NCBI GenBank assembly: GCA_039105265.1
Contig: JAPFFF010000020.1
Coordinates: forward strand, 1,319,001 to 1,383,000
DNA length: 64,000 nucleotides
Direction: 5' to 3'
Source: Tritrichomonas musculus
Taxonomy: Eukaryota > Parabasalia > Tritrichomonadida > Tritrichomonadidae
Positions within the stretch are counted from its first letter, which is position 1, and each line of letters opens with the position of its first letter. Of the stretch, positions 44,131 through 55,768 are shown piece by piece. The notes beneath the pieces are model-generated. The model saw nothing but the letters and a program-made list of their open reading frames with translations. It was not told the DNA's origin and ran no database searches. The position numbers and the translations under genes were made by a program.

Positions 44131-45193
44131 GTTGGTGGACATAATTCTGTTTTGGAGACATAATTATGTTTTCACATCATTTCTATATATTCAAATTGGA
44201 CTTTAAAAAAAACAATTGTAGAACAATTAATATCATATTGGATACATTCTATTCCCCGATTTTCATTCACTTTTATCAAACTAAATTTGATCATAAATAT
44301 GATATCGAATTTTTAATTTCTGAATATTTTTTTATTATTTGAAAAAAATTATAATTTACTTTTCATCTATAATTAAAATGTATCATTATTATTTATTAAA
44401 ATAAAATAGATAATTAGAAAAAATGGTTTCATTTTCATTTCACTACTCAAAAAACTCATTTCATATCACATTTCATTCTTTTACCATAAAAAAAAGGTTG
44501 TTTTAATTTGCTCTAACATAGTTATTATTTTAGAATATAATGTATATATTATATTTTAGAAAAAAATTATTGAAATAATAATTATATAAAAAGAAAAAGT
44601 GTTTTCAAAATATGACAAAAATGAAAATAATTTCTCAATGTCTAATATTGAAAGTTTTTTTTTTTAAGTTATTTCAGAAGTAACTCTTTTTCATTAAGGT
44701 AATAGATCTTGAGTAGAACCGCCAATTTTATTCTTTCAATATCATTATACTATATGCATTATATCAAAGATTTAAATAAAAATTTAAAAGTTTTTATTTT
44801 TTATTGAAAAAAACAAAAAAGTGATATGATTTTTAACTTTATTTTGTTAATCAAAATTTTCTTATATGAAAGTTTTTAGATATCAATTATCTGACAAAAT
44901 TATATCATTACTGATTATGAATTAATGATATTATTAAATCCCAAGTTTCAATTATTGAGAATAAAATAAGCATTTTGACTTTTTTTTACATTAATGGCAA
45001 AATTTCATATGAATCACAAATATAATAGCTCATTTAATTAAATAATGATGTACATAAAATACATTAATAAAGTATATAATATTATCAAATTATCTTTAAA
45101 AAGTATTGAGAAAAATGTGTTTTATTTTTGTGTACCATTCAAAAAGTTGAGCAAACATGATTATGTCCCAAAAACATAATTATGTCCACCAAC
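44131..45193. mobile_element. 1.06-kb non-autonomous inverted-repeat element in (TA)n
   Basis: Begins GTTGGTGGACATAATT and ends AATTATGTCCACCAAC, each next to a (TA)n run. Subterminal GACATAATTATGTTTT-type strings repeat within about 50 bp of each end. Interior is A/T-rich without genes. TA-type target suggested by flanks. Confidence 0.65.
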
Positions 45194-45402
45194 TATATAT
45201 ATATATAAAAGAATTTTAAGAGATTATTTTGCATTTAAAATCTTGTAATATTTTATATGATTGAATTATAATTCGCTTACAATGATATCATAGCTAGTTT
45301 ATTTTCAAAATGAATTGTCTTATTTAGCAAACTTGGTTTAGGCTATCTGTATTTTTTAAGAAAAGTATTATTTATTTCTAATCTTCAACCAATTTTCAAA
45401 TT
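45194..45402. other. A/T-rich gap without a gene
   Basis: Non-coding DNA between the 1.06-kb element and the Polinton fossil; mirrored at 62881-63089. Confidence 0.5.
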
Positions 45403-47720
45403 TCAATAATCATAAGAATATTTATATGCATTCATCAATTTGCAACTTCGTAAATTTATTTTTTCTGATATAACCATAAGCCTTCCTCGTATTTTTTTCA
45501 TCATGTCGGACATTAAATAATTGAGACCTCCTTTATGCTTTTCATTAATAAATGTATCCATCTGGCATCCCTTTGGATGACTTATGAGAGAATAACCTTT
45601 TAAGGAATCCTTCACCTTTTATGGTAGGATTCCAATAGAACCTATTGACCCAGCAGTACCTGCAACTCCAAAAGCTAATGCTGTCCATGAGATTATTCAT
45701 AAATTATCTACATCCTCCTCCAGATGTTGGGTAACTTGTTCAGTCCTTGATACTCTACCTTTTAAGCTTTCAATAACAGTGTTCATTTCTTTAACATCTA
45801 CATTGTTGGTAACTAAATTTAGGTCGTTCCTCATGGTAGTAATATTATCAGCAGTAATTATCTTAGAGGAGGTAAGGTTGTTGCTCCATTAGGATTTGGA
45901 GAAACTTCATAAAACTGCTGCTTATTGATATACTCGAATGGTTTAATAGTTGCATCCCAATGAACATCATCTATTGAGTCAACATACTCATCAGCTAAAT
46001 ATATCTTAATATCCCTTGAGTCATTAGTAGTCTTAGTTGCATATGTATATTCAAGTTTTTCACAGGAATCAAGTACCCCATGTAAGAACAACCATATCTT
46101 GTTTCCTCCATTACCTTCTTTTCTAGTAGGTCGAACTGAGAACCTATTAGCATTTTTAGAACCTTCAAGGGTAATATCAAGGTAGATTTCATCAATAGCA
46201 ATAGTTTCTAATTTATAAGAGGCATTATTCATCTTATAGCACCTTATTGCTTCATTATCATATCCATTTTAAGTACCTCCTTGACTTGTTTGGAAGCTTA
46301 GACCATACTTCGAAAAAGGTTCTATTTTGAACTAAACTTGACTGAGCAGTCTATTTTGAACTTACCTCCATGAATCATGTAATGTAGTAAATTATCAGGT
46401 GAGTAATTATTAAGCTTATTAATCAATTTCATTTCCTCTCACTCCTCTTGACTTGTATGTAGGTACCATCTCCTTTTTTTAATTTTTTTTTTTTTTTTTT
46501 TTTGTCAGGAGTTCGTGATCCAATTGGCGTAGCGTGGGCTTACGGAAACCGACTCCTATATACAATTCTTATTGAATTTATCTTTATCGGGCTTCCCATC
46601 TTCTAGAAAGAAAGCTGATTCAATAGGAATGGGTACCTGCTCATATGTGTTATTATCAATGGTTGGATGTAGTGATTTAAACCTACTATACATTTATAAT
46701 ATAATTAAAGATTTATTTTTGAGTAGATATCGAGTGTACATGAAGTGGTTGTATGTGATATCATCATGAGTGGATGTGCGTGATGTTTGTATGAGGATTT
46801 GTATGAGAGGCTTGCATGAAGAGGTTGCATGAGGAGATATGGGAGATGAGATATGAGGAGTGTGATATCAGTAGTTATACATAGTGAAGGGTGATAGATA
46901 ACTAGTATAAGCAAATATAATTCATGATTTGCATAAATATAATTCATCTATTGGTTTAATCATCATTTCTACATATTTGTCATTATAAGATAACAGATAA
47001 TTCCATCTATCTTTGCTTTTCTTAATATCTTCAAAGTAAGAATGATATTCTTCTCCTATAATTAAATTCTTTTGTGCCAGTGACGAATAAAGGTCTTCAT
47101 GCCTAGATGGTTTAGATTTAAATTATACTTCAATGAATTTACTGATGTTTATTACTTCATATAGAAATATATACTTATTACTATTATCAACACTCTCTTA
47201 TTCCTTACCAAGTTTCTTTAATGTTCTTTCTGCAAAGATTGTTCATCAATGAATCTTAATTTTGTTTTTGTTGTACATGATTGCAATATTAATTGCTTTA
47301 ATAAATATAATCTACCTATTAGAGAATTGTCATAAATAAAGTATTCCTTGAATAAATTAGAATCAAATCTTGATGAAATGAACCCAAATACTGTAATTGT
47401 ATTATATTTTACTACCTTTACTATATTTTCCTTTTTTAATATTTTACTATCAATATTGATAGAATTTAATCTTTTTTTCAACGATTGTTACAGATTGGTC
47501 AATCATGAAAACAGCCAACTTGGCAATAAAATCTTTATCTCTTGCTTCAAAATGCTTTGTAGTGAGTCATAATGTGGATTTAATACAACAGCTTACAGAT
47601 AATGGAACAAACTTTGATTATATCATTGTTGATTTCTTGATTAGTTCATTTATTACTTTTTCCAGGGTCTCAAAGTCATTAATCATGATATATATCTTAG
47701 GATTGCTAAATAAATGAGGA
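45403..47720 (-). mobile_element. decayed Polinton fragment (left arm)
   Basis: An old Polinton piece on the minus strand. 45403-46232 is related to the fibre protein of 6281-9241 (for example KQQFYEVSPNPNGATTL). About 46930-47720 is related to the exonuclease part of polymerase copy 2 (for example SRFDSNLFKEY and VEMMIKPID). It is far more decayed than the Polinton at 1-19736, with more than ten breaks, so it is a much older insertion. A short protein-like piece (46572-46700) and some C/T-rich imperfect repeats (46745-46880) lie between. It is not functional. Confidence 0.75.
46480..46560 (-). other. GC-rich 50-nt unit with A-tail (left arm)
   Basis: On the minus strand GGAGTCGGTTTCCGTAAGCC and a further 30 G+C-rich bases, ending GAACTCCTGAC, are followed by about 22 A. 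First and last bases (GGAGT / ACTCC) can pair. It stands out sharply from A/T-rich surroundings. It looks like a processed small RNA or SINE-like insertion, but no family is recognised. Confidence 0.4.
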
Positions 47721-49161
47721 TATCATGTTGATGCTCTATGGAATAGCTTTCTTTTTTTAAGTGATAGGTCTAGGACCATTTCAAGGAAACTATATCAACA
47801 AAACTTCTCATCTTCATTATCATGACAAAAATCTTTTTAACATACTTTCAATTTGTTGCTAATGAATTTATTCTTTGTGCTAGAACTGTAGAGACTAAAC
47901 CGTTTATAATTTTTTCAAAATTTTGATTTCGAAAAACGATTGATTTTGAATATTTTATATTTATTGTTTGAATTTTTATTAAGCACAAATATAATAAGAT
48001 TTTTAATCTATTAGATTTATCATAATTATTGTTTTAAATGAGAAATTTATGTTTTTTAAAATCAGAATTGAGAACTTTACATGAATTCCTCTCAATTTCA
48101 AATCTTTCTTTTCTCTCCAAATTCATAACAAATTTTTGAAATATTGATAAAATCATCGTTATTATATATGCATTTTCTGATGGCTAAATTTCACTGAATT
48201 TGGTGCGCTACATTTTTCGTAATAGAAATATGATTTACTTATTTTTGTTAATTTTTTAAAAAATATAAATTTCTTATGATGATTATCAATATCCAATAGG
48301 ATATTTTATGTTTTGGAGCTTCATTTCATCAAATGATCAAAAAATTACATATCATTTTTTATTTACAATAGCTAAGTCCAACTTTATTAGGCAATAAATT
48401 CCAATTTATACCAATCAAAAATCAAATATATGATATTTTTTATGATATAAATGATTAATAAAATGCTTTTTATAGAAAAGTTTTAACAAAATTATCCAAG
48501 GTTAAAAATTTGCCTATTACGATCAGTATTTGAATTCAAAAGTCATCATTTTTTATAGTAATATCTTGTTTTCTAGCGCATTAAATATATCATAATTAAT
48601 AGTTTAAATTTATTATCTGTTATTAAGTAAAATATTTTAATTATAATCATATCTATTACAAATTCGCTAGTTTCGACTCTTCTTTTGTGCTTCATAATTA
48701 TTCATTGTAATATCTTTTTCTTTCAGTGGAATTTCAAATATCTCAGAGTGTTGAAATATTAACTGAAATTGTTTTTTTCTTCCTTGAATACAACATTTTT
48801 AAGGTGATTGATTATATCTTCCACTATTGTTGATTTTTTCAGGTAATAGACAACAAATGAGTATGCAATTTTATTCTTTATGCCAACTTAGAGTATTTTA
48901 TACTTGTAAAATCATTTCAATAGTATTCAGTTTTAAGAAATCTTAAAAAAAATTGTTTTATATCAAGATTGTTATGTTTTATTCAATAATTGGTATACCT
49001 TGTTATTACTTTTTTGACAACATCATAGGTCAAATTCAGATTAAAATAGGTTTGAGATTCTTTTTATAGTTTTTTCCCTTTTCCTTGAATTTCTTTTAAT
49101 CTTAAAAAATAAAAAAATAAAAATAAAAAAATAAAAAAAATTATTCTAAACTTTGTAAATT
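47721..49161. other. A/T-rich region without a gene (left arm)
   Basis: About 1.4 kb with no frame, RNA gene or clear repeat; includes the 3' flank of the accessory gene and an A-rich run (AAAATAAAAAAATAAAAATA) near 49105. Mirrored at 59122-60562. Confidence 0.5.
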
Positions 49162-50352
49162 TCAAGATTCCTGATTCAAAAGGAATTCATTTAAAAAATC
49201 ATTTATTTCGTCTCCAAAATCAATTTCTGAATCAATATAATCCGACAATATATCTTTGAATAAGAAGAAGCTTTCTTTTTTGAAAAGTAGCAGCTTTTTG
49301 AAAAAAACGGCCATAATTTTAACTTTTTCTGAAAATTGAATTCTATCTAAGAAATGGAAAATTATTATGAAAAATTGTATTATAAAATCAGCATTGAAAA
49401 CTTTTGCCTCTACAATAATATCAAAACCAAGTATAAAAGTTTCAAATGCACTTGGGAAAATATCAATGAAAAATTGTTCATTTAGATCAAATTTTATTAT
49501 CATCATTATTACCAATTGTGAAATGTTTTCTGATAAGTAAATATGGTTGAAAATATAAAAAATATTCTGAAAAATATCAAAAATCAAAAGAGATATTTGC
49601 ATTTCACAAAAATAATCTGCGTTGTTCACTGATTCAAATAATTCAGATAAATAAATTTTAAAATAAGATGTAAATGATTTGAAATTATCACAATAAATGC
49701 TAAAAGTTATAATTTCTGAACAATTTTGAGTCATTTTGTTTAAAAAATTTAAAATTTGAATTTGACATTGAAGGTTCGAAACAGGAAATAATTGAAGTGT
49801 GGCATCTAAAAAGTGAGATGTGATTGTATTTTGAATGAACTCATCTGAGTATTCTGATAAAAGTCCAATTTCAATATAAAAATGTAAAATAATATTTGAA
49901 CAATGTGTTTCAGAAAAAAAGAAATTATTAAAATAGCTATCATCGAAAAATGGAATAAGAATATCCATAAAATCACCTGAAATATACGAAAAAGTTATAA
50001 AAAATTTCAATAATATTTCTTTTAATCTTTCATTTTCTGATTTAATAAGAATTGGTAAAATTTGAAAAAAACTTGATTGATCAATTAAATCTATTAATTT
50101 TAAAACATAAGTATTATCTGTAAAATTGTATTCAAGAATTATCATTAATTGTAATAATATTTTGGAAATTTGCTGAAATTTTTTATTCAAACAAAGCTGT
50201 TTTAACTCTAATATATTATCTTCAAATAAAATTGTGGCATTTTCTAAATTAATATTTTTCAAGTATTGATCAAAATTTGTTTTATATTCTTCTGAGAGAA
50301 CCAATAAATTTGGCAAAAGTTTCTGAGGCTCTTTATCCTTGTATGGAAGCAT
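49162..50352 (-). CDS. MULE 2 accessory protein, MLPYKD family (396 aa, left arm)
   Basis: A 396-residue helical protein, paralogue of the 402-residue protein of MULE 1, starting MLPYKDKEPQKLLPNLLVLS. Shared blocks: LLKFFITFSYISGDFMDILI (about residue 113), FYIEIGLLSEYSDEF (about 155), LNFLNKMTQNCS (about 200). Outside these the two have diverged strongly while keeping length, which suggests selection on a fold. It is divergent from the transposase, with 278 bp between the two ATGs, so both could share one control region. No catalytic motif seen; function unknown. Confidence 0.8.
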   Translation of the reverse strand: MLPYKDKEPQKLLPNLLVLSEEYKTNFDQYLKNINLENATILFEDNILELKQLCLNKKFQQISKILLQLMIILEYNFTDNTYVLKLIDLIDQSSFFQILPILIKSENERLKEILLKFFITFSYISGDFMDILIPFFDDSYFNNFFFSETHCSNIILHFYIEIGLLSEYSDEFIQNTITSHFLDATLQLFPVSNLQCQIQILNFLNKMTQNCSEIITFSIYCDNFKSFTSYFKIYLSELFESVNNADYFCEMQISLLIFDIFQNIFYIFNHIYLSENISQLVIMMIIKFDLNEQFFIDIFPSAFETFILGFDIIVEAKVFNADFIIQFFIIIFHFLDRIQFSEKVKIMAVFFKKLLLFKKESFFLFKDILSDYIDSEIDFGDEINDFLNEFLLNQES

Positions 50353-50561
50353 TTATCTTTTAATTTTACAAAGAAAAAGTTAACAGGCTATTTATCTTTA
50401 ATTATAATTTTTGAATATAGTGGCAAATTAAACCCACAATTTTGAGGCTCTTCATATTTGTAAAGAAATATTTATATTTTAATTTTAAATAGAAAAAGTT
50501 AACAGGCTATTTATTTTTAATTCAATTTTTGTATGTGGTGGCAAATTAAACTCACAATTTT
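50325..50561. repeat. tandem duplication (2 x about 119 bp) in divergent promoter region, left arm
   Basis: GAGGCTCTTTATCCTTGTAT at 50325 and its diverged partner GAGGCTCTTCATATTTGTAA at 50444 start two related units; both contain GTTAACAGGCTATTTAT and GTGGCAAATTAAAC. The first unit includes the opening codons of the accessory gene. Two promoter copies may serve the two divergent genes. Confidence 0.75.
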
Positions 50562-50630
50562 GAATTAAAGATTTAGAATTGTTTTTAATCTCACAAAAAG
50601 TGAGAAACTGTTATCAATTTTTTCTCCTAT

Positions 50631-52478
50631 ATGAACAAAGTCAACGATAAAAGTATTTTTCATCGTCCAGATGCAATTCCACAACAAATAGTATATAACG
50701 ATCATATTTATAAATTTAGTTATTTACTAGGGAACAGCAATCTTTACAAATATTCATGTAAATATGGAGTAAGAAAAAACAAGGCAAATCAACAGAAATG
50801 CAAGGCATGCATCGGAATTCCTACAAATATTACAAATAACAATCTAGAAAAATCAAATATTATTGTTCTATGCGGAGATCATACATGTGCAACACAAACC
50901 AAATTAGTGCAAAGACTCTATTCCGAAGCAGAAATCAAAAAAAAAGTGGAACATATTTTTTTGAATGAGAAGCCTAGACCAACAAAAGCTCAATTAATTG
51001 CAAAACTGTATGAAGTTATAAGCGAAGAAACTCCTGACGGCGAAGAAAGACAAACCTTTTCAGAAAGCATTGTTGGCAATTACTACAACGAATTAGCCAA
51101 AAAATATAGAATTAATGATCAGATATTTAAAACTATACTAATGACAAATAGAAACACGAACTTTGAATTATTTAAATTGCAATACCAAGATAAAACTAAA
51201 CCAGGAAAAGCATTAATGATAATGTGCTTTTGCTCCGATTTTCAAAAATCATTAATAAAAGGAGTTACTCATGTATTCATAGATGGGACTTTCAAAATAA
51301 CGCCCCCTGACTTTGAACAAGTTCTCGTTATATTAGGGCGACTTGTAAAGACTAACGTTCCAATTGCATATTTCTTGCTCCCAAACAAATCTCAAGAAAC
51401 CTATGTTAAAGCGTTTAATATGTTTAAACAAGAAACAAATGCGACATTCCGAAGTGAAACAAATTACATTGTCGATTTTGAAATTGCAGAAATAAATGCC
51501 GTAAAAAAGTGCTTTATGCAAAGCGGTGACTCAATTCAGCTCTGTTACTTCCATTTTACGCAATCTATGGCAAGATATTTTCATACATGGCCAAAAACCA
51601 AAATTACACGAGCTCTTAACCGCATCGCCAATAATCTTCCATTCATTACAGAAGAAAAAGTGCACATGGTGCTTACAGAACTAGATAAGCATGATGAAAC
51701 GAAAAAGTTTGCATCCTATTTTAATAATAATTATATTACAAAGTACAAATTCGAAGATTGGAACGTTTCAATGAAAAAAGAGAAGGAAATCATTACAAAT
51801 AATGTTGCTGAAAACCACAACAAAACCTTAAGAAAACATATTGGAGATCATCCAAGCTTGGATACTTTCGAACAGAGACTTGCATATGTAGAAAATAAAC
51901 ATTATAACAGATGGTTTAATCATAAAGAATCCGAGATAACTACAAAAAGAGTCACTGACGAAGATTTCGATAAAAAGTTTAAAACTTTTATTGCAGCATT
52001 AGTAAAAAGTGAATCGACGCATATTGAAGATCAATATTTTGACGACAATTCAGATGATTCGTTGAATTTGGTAGAATCTAATTCAGAAGATATATCTGAT
52101 TGTTCAGAAGAAATTTCAGATGTTCCTGTTAACTCAAGTTTCTCAGATGATGAAATTAATAATTCAGCTGAAGAAGTTGCAATAAAAGAAAATGACTATT
52201 CAAATGATGAAAGAAAAAATACTGAAGAAGCTGAAGAAGAATTGAATATTATACAAAATGCATCCACACCGCAAAAAACAAAAATTAGGAAAATATCAAA
52301 TCAAGCTCAGCAAATTCTTATAACAAATATAGTACGTTTTAATAATGCACCACCGAGATCTGTCGAAAGAGCAGATATTTTACAGTCGACATTTGATGAA
52401 ATAAAAGACATCGAACCTTTTATAGATATTTCTCAAGTGCGTTCTTGGTTTAATAATAATAAAAACAAGTATAAATAA
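50631..52478 (+). CDS. MULE 2 transposase (615 aa, left arm)
   Basis: DDE transposase of the same group as that of MULE 1, roughly 40-45 % alike by eye. ATG at 50631 (MNKVNDKSIFHRPDAIPQQ). N-terminal zinc-type motif YKYSC...KCKAC...DHTC (about residues 45-90). Catalytic D218 (FIDGTF), D282 (VDFEIA), CYFH about 306 and E394 (NNVAENHNKT); the D-D and D-E distances (64 and 112) equal those of MULE 1. An acidic linker (about 470-550) precedes a homeodomain-like end: RSVERADILQSTF, then QVRSWFNNNKNK. Intact. Its 3' end points to the palindrome centre and is followed at once by the GAA/GAT array. Confidence 0.9.
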   Translation: MNKVNDKSIFHRPDAIPQQIVYNDHIYKFSYLLGNSNLYKYSCKYGVRKNKANQQKCKACIGIPTNITNNNLEKSNIIVLCGDHTCATQTKLVQRLYSEAEIKKKVEHIFLNEKPRPTKAQLIAKLYEVISEETPDGEERQTFSESIVGNYYNELAKKYRINDQIFKTILMTNRNTNFELFKLQYQDKTKPGKALMIMCFCSDFQKSLIKGVTHVFIDGTFKITPPDFEQVLVILGRLVKTNVPIAYFLLPNKSQETYVKAFNMFKQETNATFRSETNYIVDFEIAEINAVKKCFMQSGDSIQLCYFHFTQSMARYFHTWPKTKITRALNRIANNLPFITEEKVHMVLTELDKHDETKKFASYFNNNYITKYKFEDWNVSMKKEKEIITNNVAENHNKTLRKHIGDHPSLDTFEQRLAYVENKHYNRWFNHKESEITTKRVTDEDFDKKFKTFIAALVKSESTHIEDQYFDDNSDDSLNLVESNSEDISDCSEEISDVPVNSSFSDDEINNSAEEVAIKENDYSNDERKNTEEAEEELNIIQNASTPQKTKIRKISNQAQQILITNIVRFNNAPPRSVERADILQSTFDEIKDIEPFIDISQVRSWFNNNKNKYK

Positions 52479-52512
52479 ATTTAATTATGATTTAAAAACA
52501 TTTATTTACATT

Positions 52513-54230
52513 TTTTATTCTTTTTCATCATCATCTTCATCTTTATCCACTTCTTCAATTTCATCGTCACCATCTTCTTCTTCTCCTTCATCATCATCAT
52601 CTTCTTCTTCTTCTCTTTCATCGTCATCTTCATCTTCTTCTTTTTCTCCTTCATCATCATCATCTTCTTCTTCTCTTTCATCGTCATCTTCATCTTCTTC
52701 TTCTTCTCCTTCATCTTCATCTTCATCTTCTTCTTCTTCTCCTTCATCATCATCTTCTTCTCCTCCTCCTTCATCATCATCTTCTTCTTCTTCTTCTCCT
52801 TCATCATCATCCTCTTCTTCTTCTCTTTCATCTTCATCATCATCTTCTTCTCCTCCTCCTTCATCATCATCATCTTCTTCTTCTCTTTCATCTTCATCTT
52901 CATCATCATCATCTTCTCCTCCTCCTTCATCATCATCATCTTCTCCTCCTCCTCCTTCATCATCATCTTCTTCTTCTTCATCATCATCACCATCTTCTTC
53001 TTCATCATCACCATCTTCTTCTTCATCATCACCATCTTTTTCATCATCATCACCATCTTCTTCTTCATCATCACCATCTTCTTCTTCATCACCATCTTCT
53101 TCTTCATCATCACCATCATTTTCATCATCATCACCATCTTCTTCTTCATCATCACCATCTTCTTCTTCATCATCACCATCTTCTTCTTCATCATCATCTT
53201 CTTCTTCTTCATCATCACCATCTTCTTCTTCATCATCACCATCTTCTTCTTCATCATCACCATCTTCTTCTTCATCACCATCTTCTTCTTCTTCATCATC
53301 ACCATCTTCTTCTTCATCACCATCTTCTTCTTCATCATCACCATCATTTTCATCATCATCACCATCTTCTTCTTCATCATCACCATCTTCTTCTTCATCA
53401 TCACCATCTTCTTCTTCATCACCATCTTCTTCTTCATCATCACCATCTTCTTCATCATCATCATCTTCTTCTTCTTCTTCTTCTCCTTCATCATCATCAT
53501 CTTCTTCTTCTCCTCCTCCTCCTTCATCATCTTCTTCTTCATCATCTTCATCACCATCTTCTTCTTCATCATCACCATCTTCTTCTTCATCACCATCTTC
53601 TTCTTCATCACCATCTTCTTCTTCATCACCATCTTCTTCTTCATCACCATCTTCTTCTTCATCATCACCATCTTCTTCATCATCACCATCTTCTTCTTCA
53701 TCATCACCATCTTTTTCATCATCATCACCATCTTCTTCTTCATCATCACCATCTTCTTCTTCATCACCATCTTCTTCTTCATCATCACCATCATTTTCAT
53801 CATCATCACCATCTTCTTCTTCATCATCACCATCTTCTTCTTCATCATCACCATCTTCTTCTTCATCATCATCTTCTTCTTCTTCATCATCACCATCTTC
53901 TTCTTCATCATCACCATCTTCTTCTTCATCATCACCATCTTCTTCTTCATCACCATCTTCTTCTTCATCATCACCATCATTTTCATCATCATCACCATCT
54001 TCTTCTTCATCATCATCATCTTCTTCTTCATCATCACCATCTTCTTCTTCATCACCATCTTCTTCTTCATCATCACCATCTTCTTCATCATCATCACCAT
54101 CTTCTTCTTCATCACCATCTTCTTCTTCATCATCACCATCTTCTTCATCATCATCATCTTCTTCTTCTTCTTCTTCTCCTTCATCATCATCATCTTCTTC
54201 TTCTCCTCCTCCTCCTTCATCATCATGATT
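52513..54230 (-). repeat. GAA/GAT array, left of palindrome centre
   Basis: 1.7 kb of triplets (GAA, GAT, GGT, GGA on the minus strand). The Glu/Asp-reading frame stays open to its end and closes with a less repetitive tail (DDEIEEVDKDEDDDEKE, stop), so an acidic protein cannot be fully excluded. The parallel Lys/Met frame is a by-product. Confidence 0.85.
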
Positions 54231-54298
54231 TTTATTATCATTTATTTTTAATTAATTCATCAAATGGGATCATCAAGAATATCAAAAAAATCATAATT
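54231..54298. other. short unique piece in palindrome spacer
   Basis: About 68 bp of non-array sequence between the two arrays. It ends with CAAGAATATCAAAAAAATCA and TAATTGATG, nearly the same as 40343-40374, which likewise lies to the left of a GAA/GAT array. Confidence 0.5.
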
Positions 54299-55768
54299 GA
54301 TGAAGAAGAAGATGGTGATGAAGATAATGATGAAGATGAAGAAGAAGAAGATGATGATGAGGATGAAGATGAAGAAGAAGAAGATGATGATGAGGATGAA
54401 GATGAAGGAGAAGAAGAAGATGGTGATGAAGATGAAGATGATGATGAAGAAGAAGATGGTGATGATGAAGAAGAAGATGGTGATGATGAAGAAGAAGATG
54501 GTGATGATGAAGAAGAAGATGGTGATGATGAAGAAGATGGTGATGATGAAGAAGATGGTGATGATGAAGAAGAAGATGGTGATGATGAAGAAGATGGTGA
54601 TGATGAAGAAGAAGATGGTGATGAAGAAGAAGATGGTGATGAAGAAGAAGATGGTGATGAAGAAGAAGATGGTGATGAAGAAGAAGATGGTGATGAAGAA
54701 GAAGATGGTGATGATGAAGAAGAAGATGGTGATGAAGATGATGAAGAAGAAGATGATGAAGGAGGAGGAGGAGAAGAAGAAGATGATGATGATGAAGGAG
54801 AAGAAGAAGAAGAAGAAGATGATGATGATGAAGAAGATGGTGATGATGAAGAAGAAGATGGTGATGAAGAAGAAGATGGTGATGATGAAGAAGAAGATGG
54901 TGATGATGAAGAAGAAGATGGTGATGATGATGAAAATGATGGTGATGATGAAGAAGAAGATGGTGATGAAGAAGAAGATGGTGATGATGAAGAAGAAGAA
55001 GATGGTGATGAAGAAGAAGATGGTGATGATGAAGAAGAAGATGGTGATGATGAAGAAGAAGATGGTGATGATGAAGAAGAAGAAGATGATGATGAAGAAG
55101 AAGATGGTGATGATGAAGAAGAAGATGGTGATGATGAAGAAGAAGATGGTGATGATGATGAAAATGATGGTGATGATGAAGAAGAAGATGGTGATGAAGA
55201 AGAAGATGGTGATGATGAAGAAGAAGATGGTGATGATGATGAAAAAGATGGTGATGATGAAGAAGAAGATGGTGATGATGAAGAAGAAGATGGTGATGAT
55301 GATGAAGAAGAAGAAGATGATGATGAAGGAGGAGGAGGAGAAGATGATGATGATGAAGGAGGAGGAGAAGATGATGATGATGAAGATGAAGATGAAAGAG
55401 AAGAAGAAGATGATGATGATGAAGGAGGAGGAGAAGAAGATGATGATGAAGATGAAAGAGAAGAAGAAGAGGATGATGATGAAGGAGAAGAAGAAGAAGA
55501 AGATGATGATGAAGGAGGAGGAGAAGAAGATGATGATGAAGGAGAAGAAGAAGAAGATGAAGATGAAGATGAAGGAGAAGAAGAAGAAGATGAAGATGAC
55601 GATGAAAGAGAAGAAGAAGAAGATGATGATGAAGGAGAAAAAGAAGAAGATGAAGATGACGATGAAAGAGAAGAAGAAGAAGATGATGATGATGAAGGAG
55701 AAGAAGAAGATGGTGACGATGAAATTGAAGAAGTGGATAAAGATGAAGATGATGATGAAAAAGAATAA
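54299..55768 (+). repeat. GAA/GAT array, right of palindrome centre
   Basis: 1.5 kb array, partner of 52513-54230 but about 250 bp shorter. The arrays agree from the transposase side up to about 54670 and then differ in unit number and order. The Glu/Asp frame is open from 54299 to the TAA at 55766, but no ATG was found in that frame just upstream. Confidence 0.85.

Larger units (their letters stand above)
44283..53610. repeat. left arm of giant palindrome
   Basis: Each position x pairs with 108283 minus x in the right arm for all gene borders checked (45403/62880, 45858/62425, 49162/59121, 50631/57652). Encoded proteins are identical. Within the trinucleotide array at least one substitution was seen, and the arms drop out of register near 53610. 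44283 is only the limit set by the window end; the arm may extend further left. Confidence 0.9.

Noticed and set aside
46480-46560. tRNA gene
   Set aside because: No proper A box/B box order and no cloverleaf could be drawn for the GC-rich unit.
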